Shown: in pieces, positions 1 to 7,636 of the stretch
Layout of the letters: each line of letters begins with the position of its first letter
Numbering within the stretch: position 1 is the first letter of the stretch
Assembly: GCA_022865525.1 (NCBI GenBank)
Contig: JALHSV010000394.1
Span: 1-10,465 of the forward strand
DNA: 10,465 nt
DNA from: Thermodesulfovibrionales bacterium
Lineage (GTDB): Bacteria; Nitrospirota; Thermodesulfovibrionia; Thermodesulfovibrionales; SM23-35
Reading direction: 5' to 3'
Program-made: the position numbers and the translations under genes
Notes under the pieces: model-generated
Seen by the model: only the letters and a program-made list of their open reading frames with translations
Databases searched by the model: none
Told to the model about the DNA's origin: nothing

Positions 1-162
1 CCCCTGAAGAAGCGGCGCGATGTCTACCTGGTTTTCGCCGGCTTGGTCGTTTTCCAGGTGGTGCGCACGGTCATTTTCTTCCTCGACGGCGGCTGGGATG
101 TGTTCCGGCACGAGAACCTTTTTGCCCGCCTGCTGGCACTGCTTAATTCTGTTTTTAAATAA
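1..162 (+). CDS. C-terminal part of an unrecognised membrane protein (5' end outside window)
   Basis: The frame is open from the first base and ends in TAA at 160-162, giving 53 residues. The sequence is GC-rich with normal coding periodicity. It starts with a basic patch (KKRRD), continues with a hydrophobic stretch that could be a last membrane helix (about residues 9-28), and ends in an amphipathic tail containing GGWDVFRHENLFARLLALL. I do not recognise the family. The tail matters because a diverged copy of it reappears at 2398-2478, on the other side of the AbiE-like cassette. The downstream gene begins only about 45 bases after this stop. Only the C-terminus is visible, so no function can be assigned. 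Confidence 0.6.
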   Translation, partial: PLKKRRDVYLVFAGLVVFQVVRTVIFFLDGGWDVFRHENLFARLLALLNSVFK

Positions 163-165
163 ATA

Positions 166-194
166 TTGCTAAATTTCTTAAAATATGCTATTTT
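166..194 (+). promoter_or_regulatory. Candidate sigma70 promoter for the AbiE-like operon
   Basis: TTGCTA (166-171) and TATTTT (189-194) are separated by 17 bp, directly upstream of the regulator gene. The match is moderate (4 of 6 at each box by eye) in an AT-rich stretch, so chance is possible. If real, it argues against a TTG start at 166, because translation could not begin inside the -35 box. Confidence 0.35.
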
Positions 195-200
195 CTTGAA

Positions 201-228
201 TAGGAAAATGAGACAATATAGGAAAATG
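201..228 (+). repeat. Repeated RBS-plus-start segment in front of the AbiEi-like gene
   Basis: The ten bases taggaaaatg occur twice, at 201-210 and 219-228. The period is 18 bp, so both ATGs (208 and 226) lie in the same reading frame, each preceded by the same weak AGGAAA ribosome-binding-like sequence. The segment thus offers two alternative starts for one protein. It could also be a paired operator site for an autoregulating antitoxin; nothing in the sequence decides between these. Confidence 0.45.
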
Positions 229-1311
229 CCAACCCAGAAAGAAATGCTCGACCAGCTGCGGAGAGGCCTGGTCGTATTCCCACCACTGTCTTTTCGATTT
301 TTGGAAGAAGCCTCATCTGTGAGCGGGAACCGGCATTTTGATGCACTGATAGAAGTGGGATGGAATCAGAAAATAGTAAAATTTGCTGTCGAATGCAAAG
401 CCTTGTCGACGCCCAAGGCATTTTGGGATGGGATCAGCCTGCTGAAATCACAATCTGTTCCAAAAGGCTGCTATCCAATGCTTTTCCGGCCATTCTTTAG
501 TGAACGACAGTTGCAGGATCTGGAACAGGAGAGGATCAGCGGAATTGACCTGTGCGGCAATGGCGTGGTGATGATCCCCGGGAAATTTGCCGCTTTCCGC
601 AACGGTGGCAGGAACAAATTTTCAACCTCGGCACCGATAAAGAACATCTACCGGAAAAACAGTTCAATGGTGAGCCGAGTATTTTGTCTCCGTTCCAGCT
701 TTTCCACTGTACGAGAAATTTTCCTGGAGATCAACCGGCGCAACCTTCTGGTGAATCGTTGGAACAAGAAACCCATGAGCTTATCTACCGTATCGAAGGC
801 ATTGAAGACATTGGAAGAGGATTTGATTGTAGCGCGAAAAGATATCATCCAGTTGATGCAGCCCGATAAGCTGTTGGAAAAACTTAGTCAATACTATGAT
901 CCTCCGGCTGTTAAGAAGAAGGTCCGTCTCAAGGTTTCAGTGGATGGTAAAACACTCCGCGAATTGCTGGTAAAACTGGCGGGCACGATAGATCTGCCCA
1001 TTATTGCTACTGGTATGTCATCGGTTAATCAATATGCCGTAATGCAGCGGGAAGATCTTTTATCTATCTATTGCCCGCGATTGGAAATGTTGTTAAAGCA
1101 GCTTCCCGGAAATGAAACGGATCGATTTCCAAATCTCGAACTACTCGAGACAGAGGATGAAGTGCTCTATTTTGATGCCAGGCAGGAGGGAGATTTCTGC
1201 TGGGCTTCACCGGTGCAGGTTTATCTGGAACTGATGGCTGGGGACAAGCGAGACCAGGAAACCGCAGGTCAAGTACTTTCACTGCTTCTAAAGGAACTTG
1301 AGCAGGGTTAA
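208..1311 (+). CDS. AbiEi-like antitoxin/regulator with endonuclease-fold N-terminus and winged helix
   Basis: The product is 367 residues from ATG 208; starts at 226 or 244 are also possible, and an upstream TTG at 166 has no RBS. The N-terminal part looks like a PD-(D/E)xK fold: D45 (HFDALIE), then E62-x-K64 in FAVECK, followed by IDLCGN near residues 114-118, a D-x-x-GN element typical of this AbiEi-like family. Residues about 165-212 form a winged-helix DNA-binding region (SLSTVSKALKTLEED). The C-terminal third is of unknown fold. In type IV systems such a protein represses its operon and counteracts the partner nucleotidyltransferase. The stop lies 2 bp before the partner's ATG, so the two are translationally linked. 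Whether the endonuclease-like site is catalytic is unknown; in related proteins it may only be structural. The family call rests on motifs and on the neighbour. Confidence 0.78.
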   Translation: MRQYRKMPTQKEMLDQLRRGLVVFPPLSFRFLEEASSVSGNRHFDALIEVGWNQKIVKFAVECKALSTPKAFWDGISLLKSQSVPKGCYPMLFRPFFSERQLQDLEQERISGIDLCGNGVVMIPGKFAAFRNGGRNKFSTSAPIKNIYRKNSSMVSRVFCLRSSFSTVREIFLEINRRNLLVNRWNKKPMSLSTVSKALKTLEEDLIVARKDIIQLMQPDKLLEKLSQYYDPPAVKKKVRLKVSVDGKTLRELLVKLAGTIDLPIIATGMSSVNQYAVMQREDLLSIYCPRLEMLLKQLPGNETDRFPNLELLETEDEVLYFDARQEGDFCWASPVQVYLELMAGDKRDQETAGQVLSLLLKELEQG

Positions 1312-1313
1312 CC

Positions 1314-2207
1314 ATGATTATGATTACCCAACTGCAAACGGCGTTGCTTGACTTGCTCTACAGCGTGCAAGACACGGATATCAAGTTCATCATCGGCGGT
1401 GGCTTCGGCATCTATCTTAAAACTGAGCTTGTACGTCAAAGGGGATTGAGGACACTCTTTCAGGAATGGCCAAAAGTGCGTTCCACCAACGATCTTGACT
1501 TGTTTCTGCGACCTGAGCTTCTCATTGACTCGGTTAAATTGAAACCGTTGTCGGAAGCAATATTCAGATTGGGTTATCGGGTTATTCCCGGTGCAGAGAA
1601 ATACCAATTTGCAAAACCCGGGCCGGGTGGTGCAGATGCGGGCAGCATCAAGATCGATATCCTAACCGGACCACAGAGTTACTTTGCAGGCACAAGGGTT
1701 AAAGTGGACTCCCGCCGGGTCCGGCCCAATCCTTCCGTCGGCATGCACGCTCATCCGGTAAATGAAGCCTCAACGCTGGAAATTGGTTTGTTGCCGGAAA
1801 CGGTGGTGGGAAATCTCAGTTCTGACGAGGCATGGCAGGCAGAAGTTTTTCTGCCACATCCATACACGTTTTCAATGATGAAGCTCTTTGCTTTCAAGGA
1901 CCGGCTGAACGATACGAACAAGGAATTCGGTCGCTATCATGCCCTGGATATATACACCATTCTGGCAACGACCACGGAAGCGGAGTGGGGCCAAGCCCTC
2001 GAGCTGCGTGACCAGCATTGGAACGAGTCGTATGTTATGGAGGCGGGTGACCTGGCCGCGAAATATTTTTCCAGCCTTGAATGTTTAGGGTTGATCCGGC
2101 TGCGGGAAAGTCGATACTTTCGGCCGGAATTGCAACTTGTTGATTTTATGTCTGCCCTGCAGGAACTTTTCCCCGCCGTGAACAAAACTACCTCGCAGGG
2201 AAAATGA
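1314..2207 (+). CDS. AbiEii-like nucleotidyltransferase (putative toxin of type IV TA/abortive infection system)
   Basis: The product is 297 residues with the signature of the DNA polymerase beta-like nucleotidyltransferase superfamily. It has a GGG loop at 28-30 (FIIGGGFGIYL), R56 followed by STND60LD62LF supplying the paired aspartates, and a third acidic residue at D115 in SIKIDIL. Downstream, HPYTFSMMKLFAFKDR (about 182-197) and RYHALDIYTIL (about 207-217) are helical elements of the AbiEii type. Related proteins use a nucleotide triphosphate to modify an RNA target such as tRNA and so stop growth during phage infection. All expected catalytic residues are present and the frame is intact, so the toxin looks potentially active. 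The gene starts at ATG 1314, 2 bp after the antitoxin stop; a second in-frame ATG at 1320 is an alternative. The exact nucleotide and target cannot be read from sequence. Confidence 0.82.
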   Translation: MIMITQLQTALLDLLYSVQDTDIKFIIGGGFGIYLKTELVRQRGLRTLFQEWPKVRSTNDLDLFLRPELLIDSVKLKPLSEAIFRLGYRVIPGAEKYQFAKPGPGGADAGSIKIDILTGPQSYFAGTRVKVDSRRVRPNPSVGMHAHPVNEASTLEIGLLPETVVGNLSSDEAWQAEVFLPHPYTFSMMKLFAFKDRLNDTNKEFGRYHALDIYTILATTTEAEWGQALELRDQHWNESYVMEAGDLAAKYFSSLECLGLIRLRESRYFRPELQLVDFMSALQELFPAVNKTTSQGK

Positions 2208-2233
2208 TCTAACCGTTCAGTAAAAAAACAAAC

Positions 2234-2478
2234 TTGCCCAAGCGCCACGATGTCTGTCATTTCAAAGCGCTGAACAGGTTGAAAAATCCCGTTGGTCCGG
2301 GCGGGGTGATTTGCCTGGCCAGCGCCGCCCTGCCGCTTGATAGTTCCAATTTTGTCATTCCCGTTTCCGCGCTTTGATCTGTTGCATATTGCTGATCTAT
2401 TTTTTATCCAACGGCGGCTGGGCCATATTCTGGCACGATAATATCTTTGCCCGGTTGCTGGCATTGTTCAATTTATGA
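2234..2478 (+). pseudogene. Decayed second copy of the membrane-protein tail seen at 1-162
   Basis: In the frame ending at TGA 2476-2478, the last 27 residues (2398-2475) include NGGWAIFWHDNIFARLLALFN. This aligns with DGGWDVFRHENLFARLLALLN at the window's left edge; the DNA is roughly three quarters identical by eye and the match runs to the same end. Upstream the resemblance breaks up. Bases around 2240-2256 (AAGCGCCACGATGTCT) resemble 11-26 in a different frame, with about 86 extra bases before the conserved tail and a stop at 2341-2343. No start codon with an RBS belongs to it. I read it as a degraded paralogue or recombination remnant left of the AT-rich operon. The match from 2398 on is solid; the part before it is tentative. 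Confidence 0.6.
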
Positions 2479-2584
2479 GCAAAGTCCCTCTTTTTGTGAC
2501 TTTTTCCCATCATGGTTTCAAAAAACCGAGTTCTACTTTCCATAGAAATATTTTTAATCGCAACAAACAATTTGTATCCAAATA

Positions 2585-2613
2585 TTGTAATTTCAAAAAT
2601 CTTTCTTTATACT
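2585..2613 (+). promoter_or_regulatory. Candidate sigma70 promoter of the 2668-7186 operon
   Basis: TTGTAA (2585-2590) and TATACT (2608-2613) are separated by exactly 17 bp. The predicted start of transcription lies near 2620, giving a leader of about 48 bases before the ATG at 2668, which has a strong AGGAGGG site. The -10 box matches 5 of 6 consensus bases. The surroundings are AT-rich, which raises the chance of a random match. Confidence 0.5.
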
Positions 2614-2667
2614 CCAATCACAATGACATAATATTGATCACTATTTTGATGTTATACAGGAGGGAAT

Positions 2668-4005
2668 ATGAGAACGTTACTTGCCACAATGGTTATGTTA
2701 ATGATGCTATTTTCTCAAGTGCAAGCAGAGGATATGGGAAAGTACTTCAAAGACACAAAAGAAATGGTTCGCCAAGGGAAGTACAAGGAAGCCCTCGAGA
2801 GATTCATCTGGTTCCATGACCATGCGCTTGAACATGAACCTGCGATGTACGGGGTTCGCCTGTCATATGCTCTGGACTCATGGAAAGCGCTGGGAGAAGT
2901 CTATCCACCAGCGAAAAAAGCTTTCTTAGAGACTCGTGACCGAAAGACACATCAGCTAAAAAAAGGTGAAGGCGATTCCTCATTGTTTCATGATGTAGCA
3001 TCTCTTAACAGAACACTTCAGGAAGAGGGGAAAACAGTCGAATTGTTCAAGATTCTTGATAAGGAGAATCCTACATTAGCAAAGAAAAGTTGGAATGTTG
3101 CAAAAGACTACGTGATCGATGCCAAGTGTTTTGATCTTGCGCGAAAATATCTTGGTAATTTAGTTCGAGAATTCACTTCTGTAAAGGCAATGTACGATCG
3201 TAATGTTACACTTTATGATGATCCGCGAATCGGAGGAAAAGATTTCAAAGCATACAATGAAAATAATTTTGTTGAAGAAAGCCTGCGCTTGATCCAAGTA
3301 GCTGTCGCGCTGGGAGATAAAGAAGCAGCCAAAGAGATTCAAAAACAAGCACTAATGGTTGCCAACGACAATCGAATTCACAATGCTGTTAAAACAGATA
3401 AAAAAGAAAATGCCAAACAAGATAATTCAGGTGTCAATGCCAATCAACTAAAAAAACATGTCCTTTCAAAGAATCATCTTCCAGATGGATTCTCGTTTGT
3501 GCAGGGCGTGGAAAAAAATAACAGGGAAGCTGCAAAAGAAGCTTCTTTAATAATAGATCGTCCCGATGACTGGTTAAAGCGTTATGAGTCTTGGGGCAGA
3601 ATCAGTGGCTATTCTGTTGCATTTATGAAACAGAATAATACCTCAATTGAAATCATTAGTTCTGAGGTAGAAGAATATAGAACTTTTAAAGGCGCAACAA
3701 GCGGATTACTAATGGCAATGAAAATCGGGGAATCGAAATCTTTGTTAGAAAAAGCCCTGAAATCGTTTGGAATACAATTAGAGACGATTGAAACAAAGAA
3801 AGCTCCATTTAGGGGAGATAATGGTATATTTGTTTTTGCCAAAGGTACATTAATTAAAGCAGGTTCTACGATTCCTTCTGAAATTGTTCAGATCATATGG
3901 ATTAAGGATATTTATGTTTACGCTGTTAGTTGGGTTGTCATGGGAGTCTCATCAATTTTTGATTCGGACGTAGTTAAATTAGCTCAACTTCAAAATCAAC
4001 TTTAA
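2668..4005 (+). CDS. Exported two-domain protein with TPR-like helical N-terminus, function unknown
   Basis: The product is 445 residues, starting at ATG 2668 behind AGGAGGG. Residues 1-20 form a clear signal peptide (basic MRT, hydrophobic core, cleavage after VQA), so the protein is exported. Residues about 24-230 are helical with TPR-like spacing. They begin with QGKYKEALERFIWFHDHAL and include EHEPAMYGVRLSYAL and a DRKT element, a pattern I associate with a widespread uncharacterised family of shorter proteins. After a lysine/asparagine-rich linker (about 240-262), residues about 263-445 form a mixed alpha/beta domain beginning LPDGFSF; I cannot name it. There is no catalytic motif. It is the first gene of a likely operon, 25 bp before the DUF2752 gene. 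TPR-like exported proteins usually serve as protein-protein scaffolds, so partnership with the downstream surface protein is possible but only inferred. Confidence 0.75.
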   Translation: MRTLLATMVMLMMLFSQVQAEDMGKYFKDTKEMVRQGKYKEALERFIWFHDHALEHEPAMYGVRLSYALDSWKALGEVYPPAKKAFLETRDRKTHQLKKGEGDSSLFHDVASLNRTLQEEGKTVELFKILDKENPTLAKKSWNVAKDYVIDAKCFDLARKYLGNLVREFTSVKAMYDRNVTLYDDPRIGGKDFKAYNENNFVEESLRLIQVAVALGDKEAAKEIQKQALMVANDNRIHNAVKTDKKENAKQDNSGVNANQLKKHVLSKNHLPDGFSFVQGVEKNNREAAKEASLIIDRPDDWLKRYESWGRISGYSVAFMKQNNTSIEIISSEVEEYRTFKGATSGLLMAMKIGESKSLLEKALKSFGIQLETIETKKAPFRGDNGIFVFAKGTLIKAGSTIPSEIVQIIWIKDIYVYAVSWVVMGVSSIFDSDVVKLAQLQNQL

Positions 4006-4030
4006 AACTCGGCTCCTCATAAGGATTAGT

Positions 4031-4498
4031 ATGAGAATCGGCTCGGGCGTAGGTTCTGGCGCAACAAAGCAAGATCGTGCAAGTACAGGTTTCCTTAAAT
4101 CTAAATTTGTAATTTTAAATGAATATAAATTTGTTAATATTTTATTGATAATAATTTTATTTATTTTGTTAATTATCCCTTTCTTTATTTATATCCCCAA
4201 TATATCAAATGAAAGTAATTTCTTGAAATTAACTATGCCTACTTGTTTTGTAAAAAAAACCTTAGGGCATAACTGCCCAACTTGTGGAATAACAAGAAGT
4301 ATAGTTGCCCTTTATAATAATAAATGGGGCATGTCGATTCATTTCAATCCGAATGGCTTTTTAATAGTGATTGCTTTAGTAGTTCAGTTACTTTTAAGAA
4401 GTATCCCGATAATTGTTAAAAAAATGTGGGTTCCATGGATGGATATATTTCAAATGACAATAATGGGCATTGGTTTCAAAGTATTGTTTTTAATTTGA
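4031..4498 (+). CDS. DUF2752-family membrane protein
   Basis: The product is 155 residues, with ATG 4031 preceded by AAGGA at 4021-4025. It shows the DUF2752 signature: a first cysteine at C72, then C82PTC85GITRS with the C-x-x-C-G-x-T-R core, and after a short hydrophobic stretch N106P107, all between membrane helices. Hydrophobic segments lie at about 35-56, 109-125 and 138-155. The family's biochemical role is unknown; the paired cysteines suggest metal or redox chemistry near the membrane face. The first 20 or so residues (GSGVGSGATKQDRASTG) are GC-rich in DNA, unlike the rest of the gene, and are not typical of the family, so the true start or origin of this extension is uncertain. No other ATG is available before M69, inside the conserved core. 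The stop is 18 bp before the beta-helix gene, which supports co-transcription. Confidence 0.72.
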   Translation: MRIGSGVGSGATKQDRASTGFLKSKFVILNEYKFVNILLIIILFILLIIPFFIYIPNISNESNFLKLTMPTCFVKKTLGHNCPTCGITRSIVALYNNKWGMSIHFNPNGFLIVIALVVQLLLRSIPIIVKKMWVPWMDIFQMTIMGIGFKVLFLI

Positions 4499-4516
4499 TA
4501 TCGCAAGGAGGGAATA

Positions 4517-4813
4517 ATGTCTGGAGAATTGAAAGATTCGGGAACAGTTACTGCGTTGTCAGTGGTTGGTTTTGTGTTTGGTTTGATTGGGATGCTTGGT
4601 TCATTTATTCCATGTATAGGTTCATTGGCATTTTATATTAGCATTCCCTCATCACTAATTTCGGGGATTGCTTTGATTATTGCAAATAATCAAAAAACAA
4701 AAAAAACATTTGCAATTGTTGCTCTTACTATCGGGTTGATTGGAACTGTCATTTCAGGTTTTCAATACTTTAGTATCGTTTCTGCTGGTGAAAGTGCAAA
4801 AAAGGAACTTCAA
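4517..4813 (+). repeat. Copy 1 of a duplicated membrane-anchor sequence (partner at 7340-7636)
   Basis: Codons 1-99 of the large surface protein match codons 1-99 of the small gene at 7340. By eye, about 43 of 297 bases differ (roughly 85% identity). Similarity already begins in the ribosome binding site (AAGGAGGGAA-AATG) and ends abruptly after the GESA element. The two direct copies lie about 2.8 kb apart and could recombine to delete the beta-helix part. Confidence 0.9.
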
Positions 4814-7186
4814 AAAATGATGGATGCAAATGATATCCAGAGGGGTATTTCAATTAAGGCGAAAGAAAATCGATCTAAAGAAGCTATTGACGAACTACAA
4901 CCTACTGAAAAGATATTTAAAACAGAAAATATTTCTGATGGATATTTAAATCATCCCTACAACTGCTTTATAAAACCAGTAAATGGAACATTACAATCCA
5001 AAATATCAATTGACTCAAATACTCTTCCCCCGGGGCTCATTTTTAACTCCCAAACAAATACACTCGAAGGAATACCTGTACAAAAAGGAGTTTGGGAATT
5101 AGATTTTAAAATATCCGACGCAAAAGAGAGCCAAGGGAAACTATTGGGAGTAATTAAAATCTATCGTATCTTGTCTGTTGGTACTGATGGAGAGTTCAGT
5201 GGAAAAGATGGAATGCAAATGGCTTTAAATTCGGCTGAAGATATGGATGCCATTTGTATTGAAGAAGGAGAATACAAATTAAATAAAATTGAAATAATAG
5301 AAAGTAAATCTTGGGAACATGGAATAAAGATAAGTGGTGGTTGGGATTCATCATTTACACAGGCCGGACAGCTTCGTAATACTAATACAGAATTAACTGT
5401 ACCAATAAGCGCAGATGAAACAAAATATTTTTTTCGTATCCAATCTATAAAAGGTGAAATTCAAATTGAAAATATATTAATTCAAAATACTAAAGGTGGT
5501 GGGATTTTAGTACAAAGAAAAGAAACAGAGATGGTAGTTTTTTCAAATTGTTCTTTTTTCAATAATAATACCGGATATGATGGTTTTATTAGTGGAGGGT
5601 CCAAAATTTTTTTAAATTGCACTTTTGAGAATAATTCGAATGCTGTGAAGGATGGAGGAACCTTTAAAAATTGTGCATTTAATTCAAATTCGGACACGGT
5701 CATCAATGGTGGAGGAAGTTTCTCAAATTGTTCCTTCAAAAATAATTCAGGAGTATGTGTGCATGGGAATGGTGAATTTATAGATTGCACATTTTCAGAA
5801 AATAATGGGCAAGCTAATTTTGGAGGAGGGTATTTTTTAAACTGTTTGTTTGATCACAATTCAACTAAATCGTCATATCGATATAGAGGTGGGATTATTT
5901 TTGTCGGTTCTAGTTCCAACTTTAATTCTTGTATATTTAAGAATAATTATTCTGATTCAGGTGTTGTTACACTTTCATATGATGCGACTTTTAAAACTTG
6001 CAGATTTGAAAATAATACTAGTGCGGGAGATGGCGGAGCTGTTGGGGCAGAGTATACAGGGGTAGGTTATTTTGAAGATTGTATATTCGAAAATAATTCA
6101 GCTCTAGGTTCAGGGGGTGCCGTTAATGGAGGAGAATCTGCCAACTACTTTACTAATTGTTTATTCAAGAATAATTCTGCGGGACAGCATGGTGGGGCAA
6201 TAAGTTTAAAAAAAGAAGCATTGGGAGAATACTTTGTCATCGGGTGCACATTTTATGAAAATAAATCGAAAGAGGGAGGAGGGGCTTTCTATGGAAGTGG
6301 CAAAATAATAAATTCCATTTTTTGGAAAAACATAGATAGAAATGAGGCTAATGATATTGCTGCGGGAGATAAACTTGAGATTGATTATTCCTTACTCAAC
6401 ACTCTTGTGGGACCCGCTAATTTTGGGTCCCATAATATTAAAGGTGATCCAAAAATTGCCAATCCACAGAGCGGTAATTTTCAACTTCAATCGGATTCTC
6501 CTTGTGTTAATACAGGAACAATTATTTCTGATCGAATCGTATCAATCAACCAAAGTTATGGAAGGGAATTTCAAATGAAAGTAAAAATTCCTCTGAACGA
6601 CCTTTCCGGGCAATCTAGAATAGTAAATGAGAAAATAGATTTAGGTGCATATGAATATCAGGCAGATAATAAAATAAATGAAATGCTTGGTTCTGAAATA
6701 AATCAATCATCAATTGAAAAGAGTTCAAGTCCTGAACCTGCAAAATCATCTCTCTCAACTATTTATGAAGCGGAAAATGCAATAATTACAGGATCAGCGA
6801 AAGTGAATACTGAACATGACGGTTTTTCTGGCACTGGATACATTGATGGCTATGGGTATATGGCATTAGTCCCTACGACAACATTTACCGTTCAAATTCC
6901 TGCCGATGGTATATATGAGGTTACTTTGCGATATGCAAAAGCACGAGGTTCATCCACACGCAACATTTGGTCAAAAAATCCCCGAAGTTCAGAAATGACA
7001 GTAAGCATTTATGTAAATGGGGCTAAAATAAAAAGGACAATTTTAGCAAGTCCCGATAATTGGGATAAATGGGCAAATAAAACTGAACTTATTGCTTTCA
7101 AATCAGGTCAAAATTTGATTGCTTATAAGTATGATGATGGAGACTCTGGCAACATCAATATCGATTACATCCGTATTTCAAAATAA
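4517..7186 (+). CDS. Membrane-anchored multidomain surface protein: anchor, Ig-like, beta-helix, CBM6/35-like
   Basis: The product is 889 residues, ATG 4517 behind AAGGAGGG. Residues 1-90 are a hydrophobic anchor with segments near 11-40, 42-57 and 65-87, and no classical signal peptide. About 135-218 is a putative Ig domain with the hallmark LPPGLIFNSQTNTLEGIP. About 222-715 is a right-handed parallel beta-helix: an opening strand set ending in ISGGWDSSF, coils built on N-C-x-F-x-x-N, and GGA(V/I/F) turns like those of polymorphic outer-membrane repeats. It closes with GDPKIANPQSGNFQLQSDSPCVNTGT and IDLGAYEYQ, typical of this adhesin/pectate-lyase-like class. After a serine-rich linker, 747-889 resembles CBM6/CBM35 (YEAENA, FSGTGY, IYEVTLRYA, FKSGQNLI, NIDYIRI). 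No catalytic residues of a polysaccharide lyase are obvious, so binding rather than cleavage is the likelier role. The ligand is unknown. Confidence 0.82.
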   Translation: MSGELKDSGTVTALSVVGFVFGLIGMLGSFIPCIGSLAFYISIPSSLISGIALIIANNQKTKKTFAIVALTIGLIGTVISGFQYFSIVSAGESAKKELQKMMDANDIQRGISIKAKENRSKEAIDELQPTEKIFKTENISDGYLNHPYNCFIKPVNGTLQSKISIDSNTLPPGLIFNSQTNTLEGIPVQKGVWELDFKISDAKESQGKLLGVIKIYRILSVGTDGEFSGKDGMQMALNSAEDMDAICIEEGEYKLNKIEIIESKSWEHGIKISGGWDSSFTQAGQLRNTNTELTVPISADETKYFFRIQSIKGEIQIENILIQNTKGGGILVQRKETEMVVFSNCSFFNNNTGYDGFISGGSKIFLNCTFENNSNAVKDGGTFKNCAFNSNSDTVINGGGSFSNCSFKNNSGVCVHGNGEFIDCTFSENNGQANFGGGYFLNCLFDHNSTKSSYRYRGGIIFVGSSSNFNSCIFKNNYSDSGVVTLSYDATFKTCRFENNTSAGDGGAVGAEYTGVGYFEDCIFENNSALGSGGAVNGGESANYFTNCLFKNNSAGQHGGAISLKKEALGEYFVIGCTFYENKSKEGGGAFYGSGKIINSIFWKNIDRNEANDIAAGDKLEIDYSLLNTLVGPANFGSHNIKGDPKIANPQSGNFQLQSDSPCVNTGTIISDRIVSINQSYGREFQMKVKIPLNDLSGQSRIVNEKIDLGAYEYQADNKINEMLGSEINQSSIEKSSSPEPAKSSLSTIYEAENAIITGSAKVNTEHDGFSGTGYIDGYGYMALVPTTTFTVQIPADGIYEVTLRYAKARGSSTRNIWSKNPRSSEMTVSIYVNGAKIKRTILASPDNWDKWANKTELIAFKSGQNLIAYKYDDGDSGNINIDYIRISK

Positions 7187-7339
7187 AAAATGCTCCAACT
7201 TTAGAGCTGGGGAATCCTATTTAAAGTATTTTGAAAAATGAAATGACGTCAGAACGATTTTTAATTGACTTTTTGTTTTTTCTACGGTATCTATGTTTTT
7301 ATTGTTATTGAATTCATAGTGAGTAAAAAGGAGGGAAGA

Positions 7340-7636
7340 ATGCCTGAAGAATTGAAAGATTCGGGAACTGTTACTGCGTTGTCAGTAATTGGTTTTGTAT
7401 TTGGTTTGATTGGGATGCTTGGTTCCTTCATCCCATGTATAGGTTCATTGGCATTTTTTGTCAGTATCCCTGCAGCGATAATCTCGGGAATTGCTTTGAT
7501 TATTGCAAATAATCAAAAGGCAAAAAAAACATTTGCAATTGTTGCTCTTACGATTAGTTTGATTGGAACTGTGATATCTGGATTTCAATATTTTAGTATA
7601 GTTGCCGCTGGAGAAAGTGCCAGACATGAATTACGA
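7340..7636 (+). repeat. Copy 2 of the duplicated membrane-anchor sequence (partner at 4517-4813)
   Basis: This is the direct repeat of 4517-4813 in the same orientation, roughly 85% identical over 99 codons without gaps. It departs from copy 1 at the AR-HELRNW tail, where copy 1 continues into the long linker to the Ig domain. Confidence 0.9.

Noticed and set aside
1937..2464. Minus-strand open frame of 175 codons opposite the end of the nucleotidyltransferase gene
   Set aside because: It is rich in R, S and C as typical for antisense reading, has no RBS and overlaps the conserved HALDIYTIL region on the other strand.
2475..2819. Open frame of 114 codons overlapping the promoter and start of the exported protein gene
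   Set aside because: It has no RBS, runs through the promoter region and overlaps the well-supported signal-peptide gene at 2668 in another frame.
5482..5790. Antisense open frame within the beta-helix repeats
   Set aside because: It is a by-product of the repeated coil codons on the other strand; it has no RBS and shows only the reflected repeat.
5549..6247. Possible tandem DNA repeat or CRISPR-like array in the beta-helix gene
   Set aside because: The periodicity is at protein level (18-29 residues) with variable DNA; there are no identical repeats or spacers.
7195..7216. Possible terminator stem after the large surface protein gene (CCAACTTTAGAGCTGG)
   Set aside because: Only about five pairs with a mismatch and no T-run follows; too weak to call.
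7265..7339. Upstream extension of the small anchor gene by 25 codons
   Set aside because: It has no RBS, while ATG 7340 has a strong AAGGAGGG and aligns exactly with the start of the paralogue at 4517.
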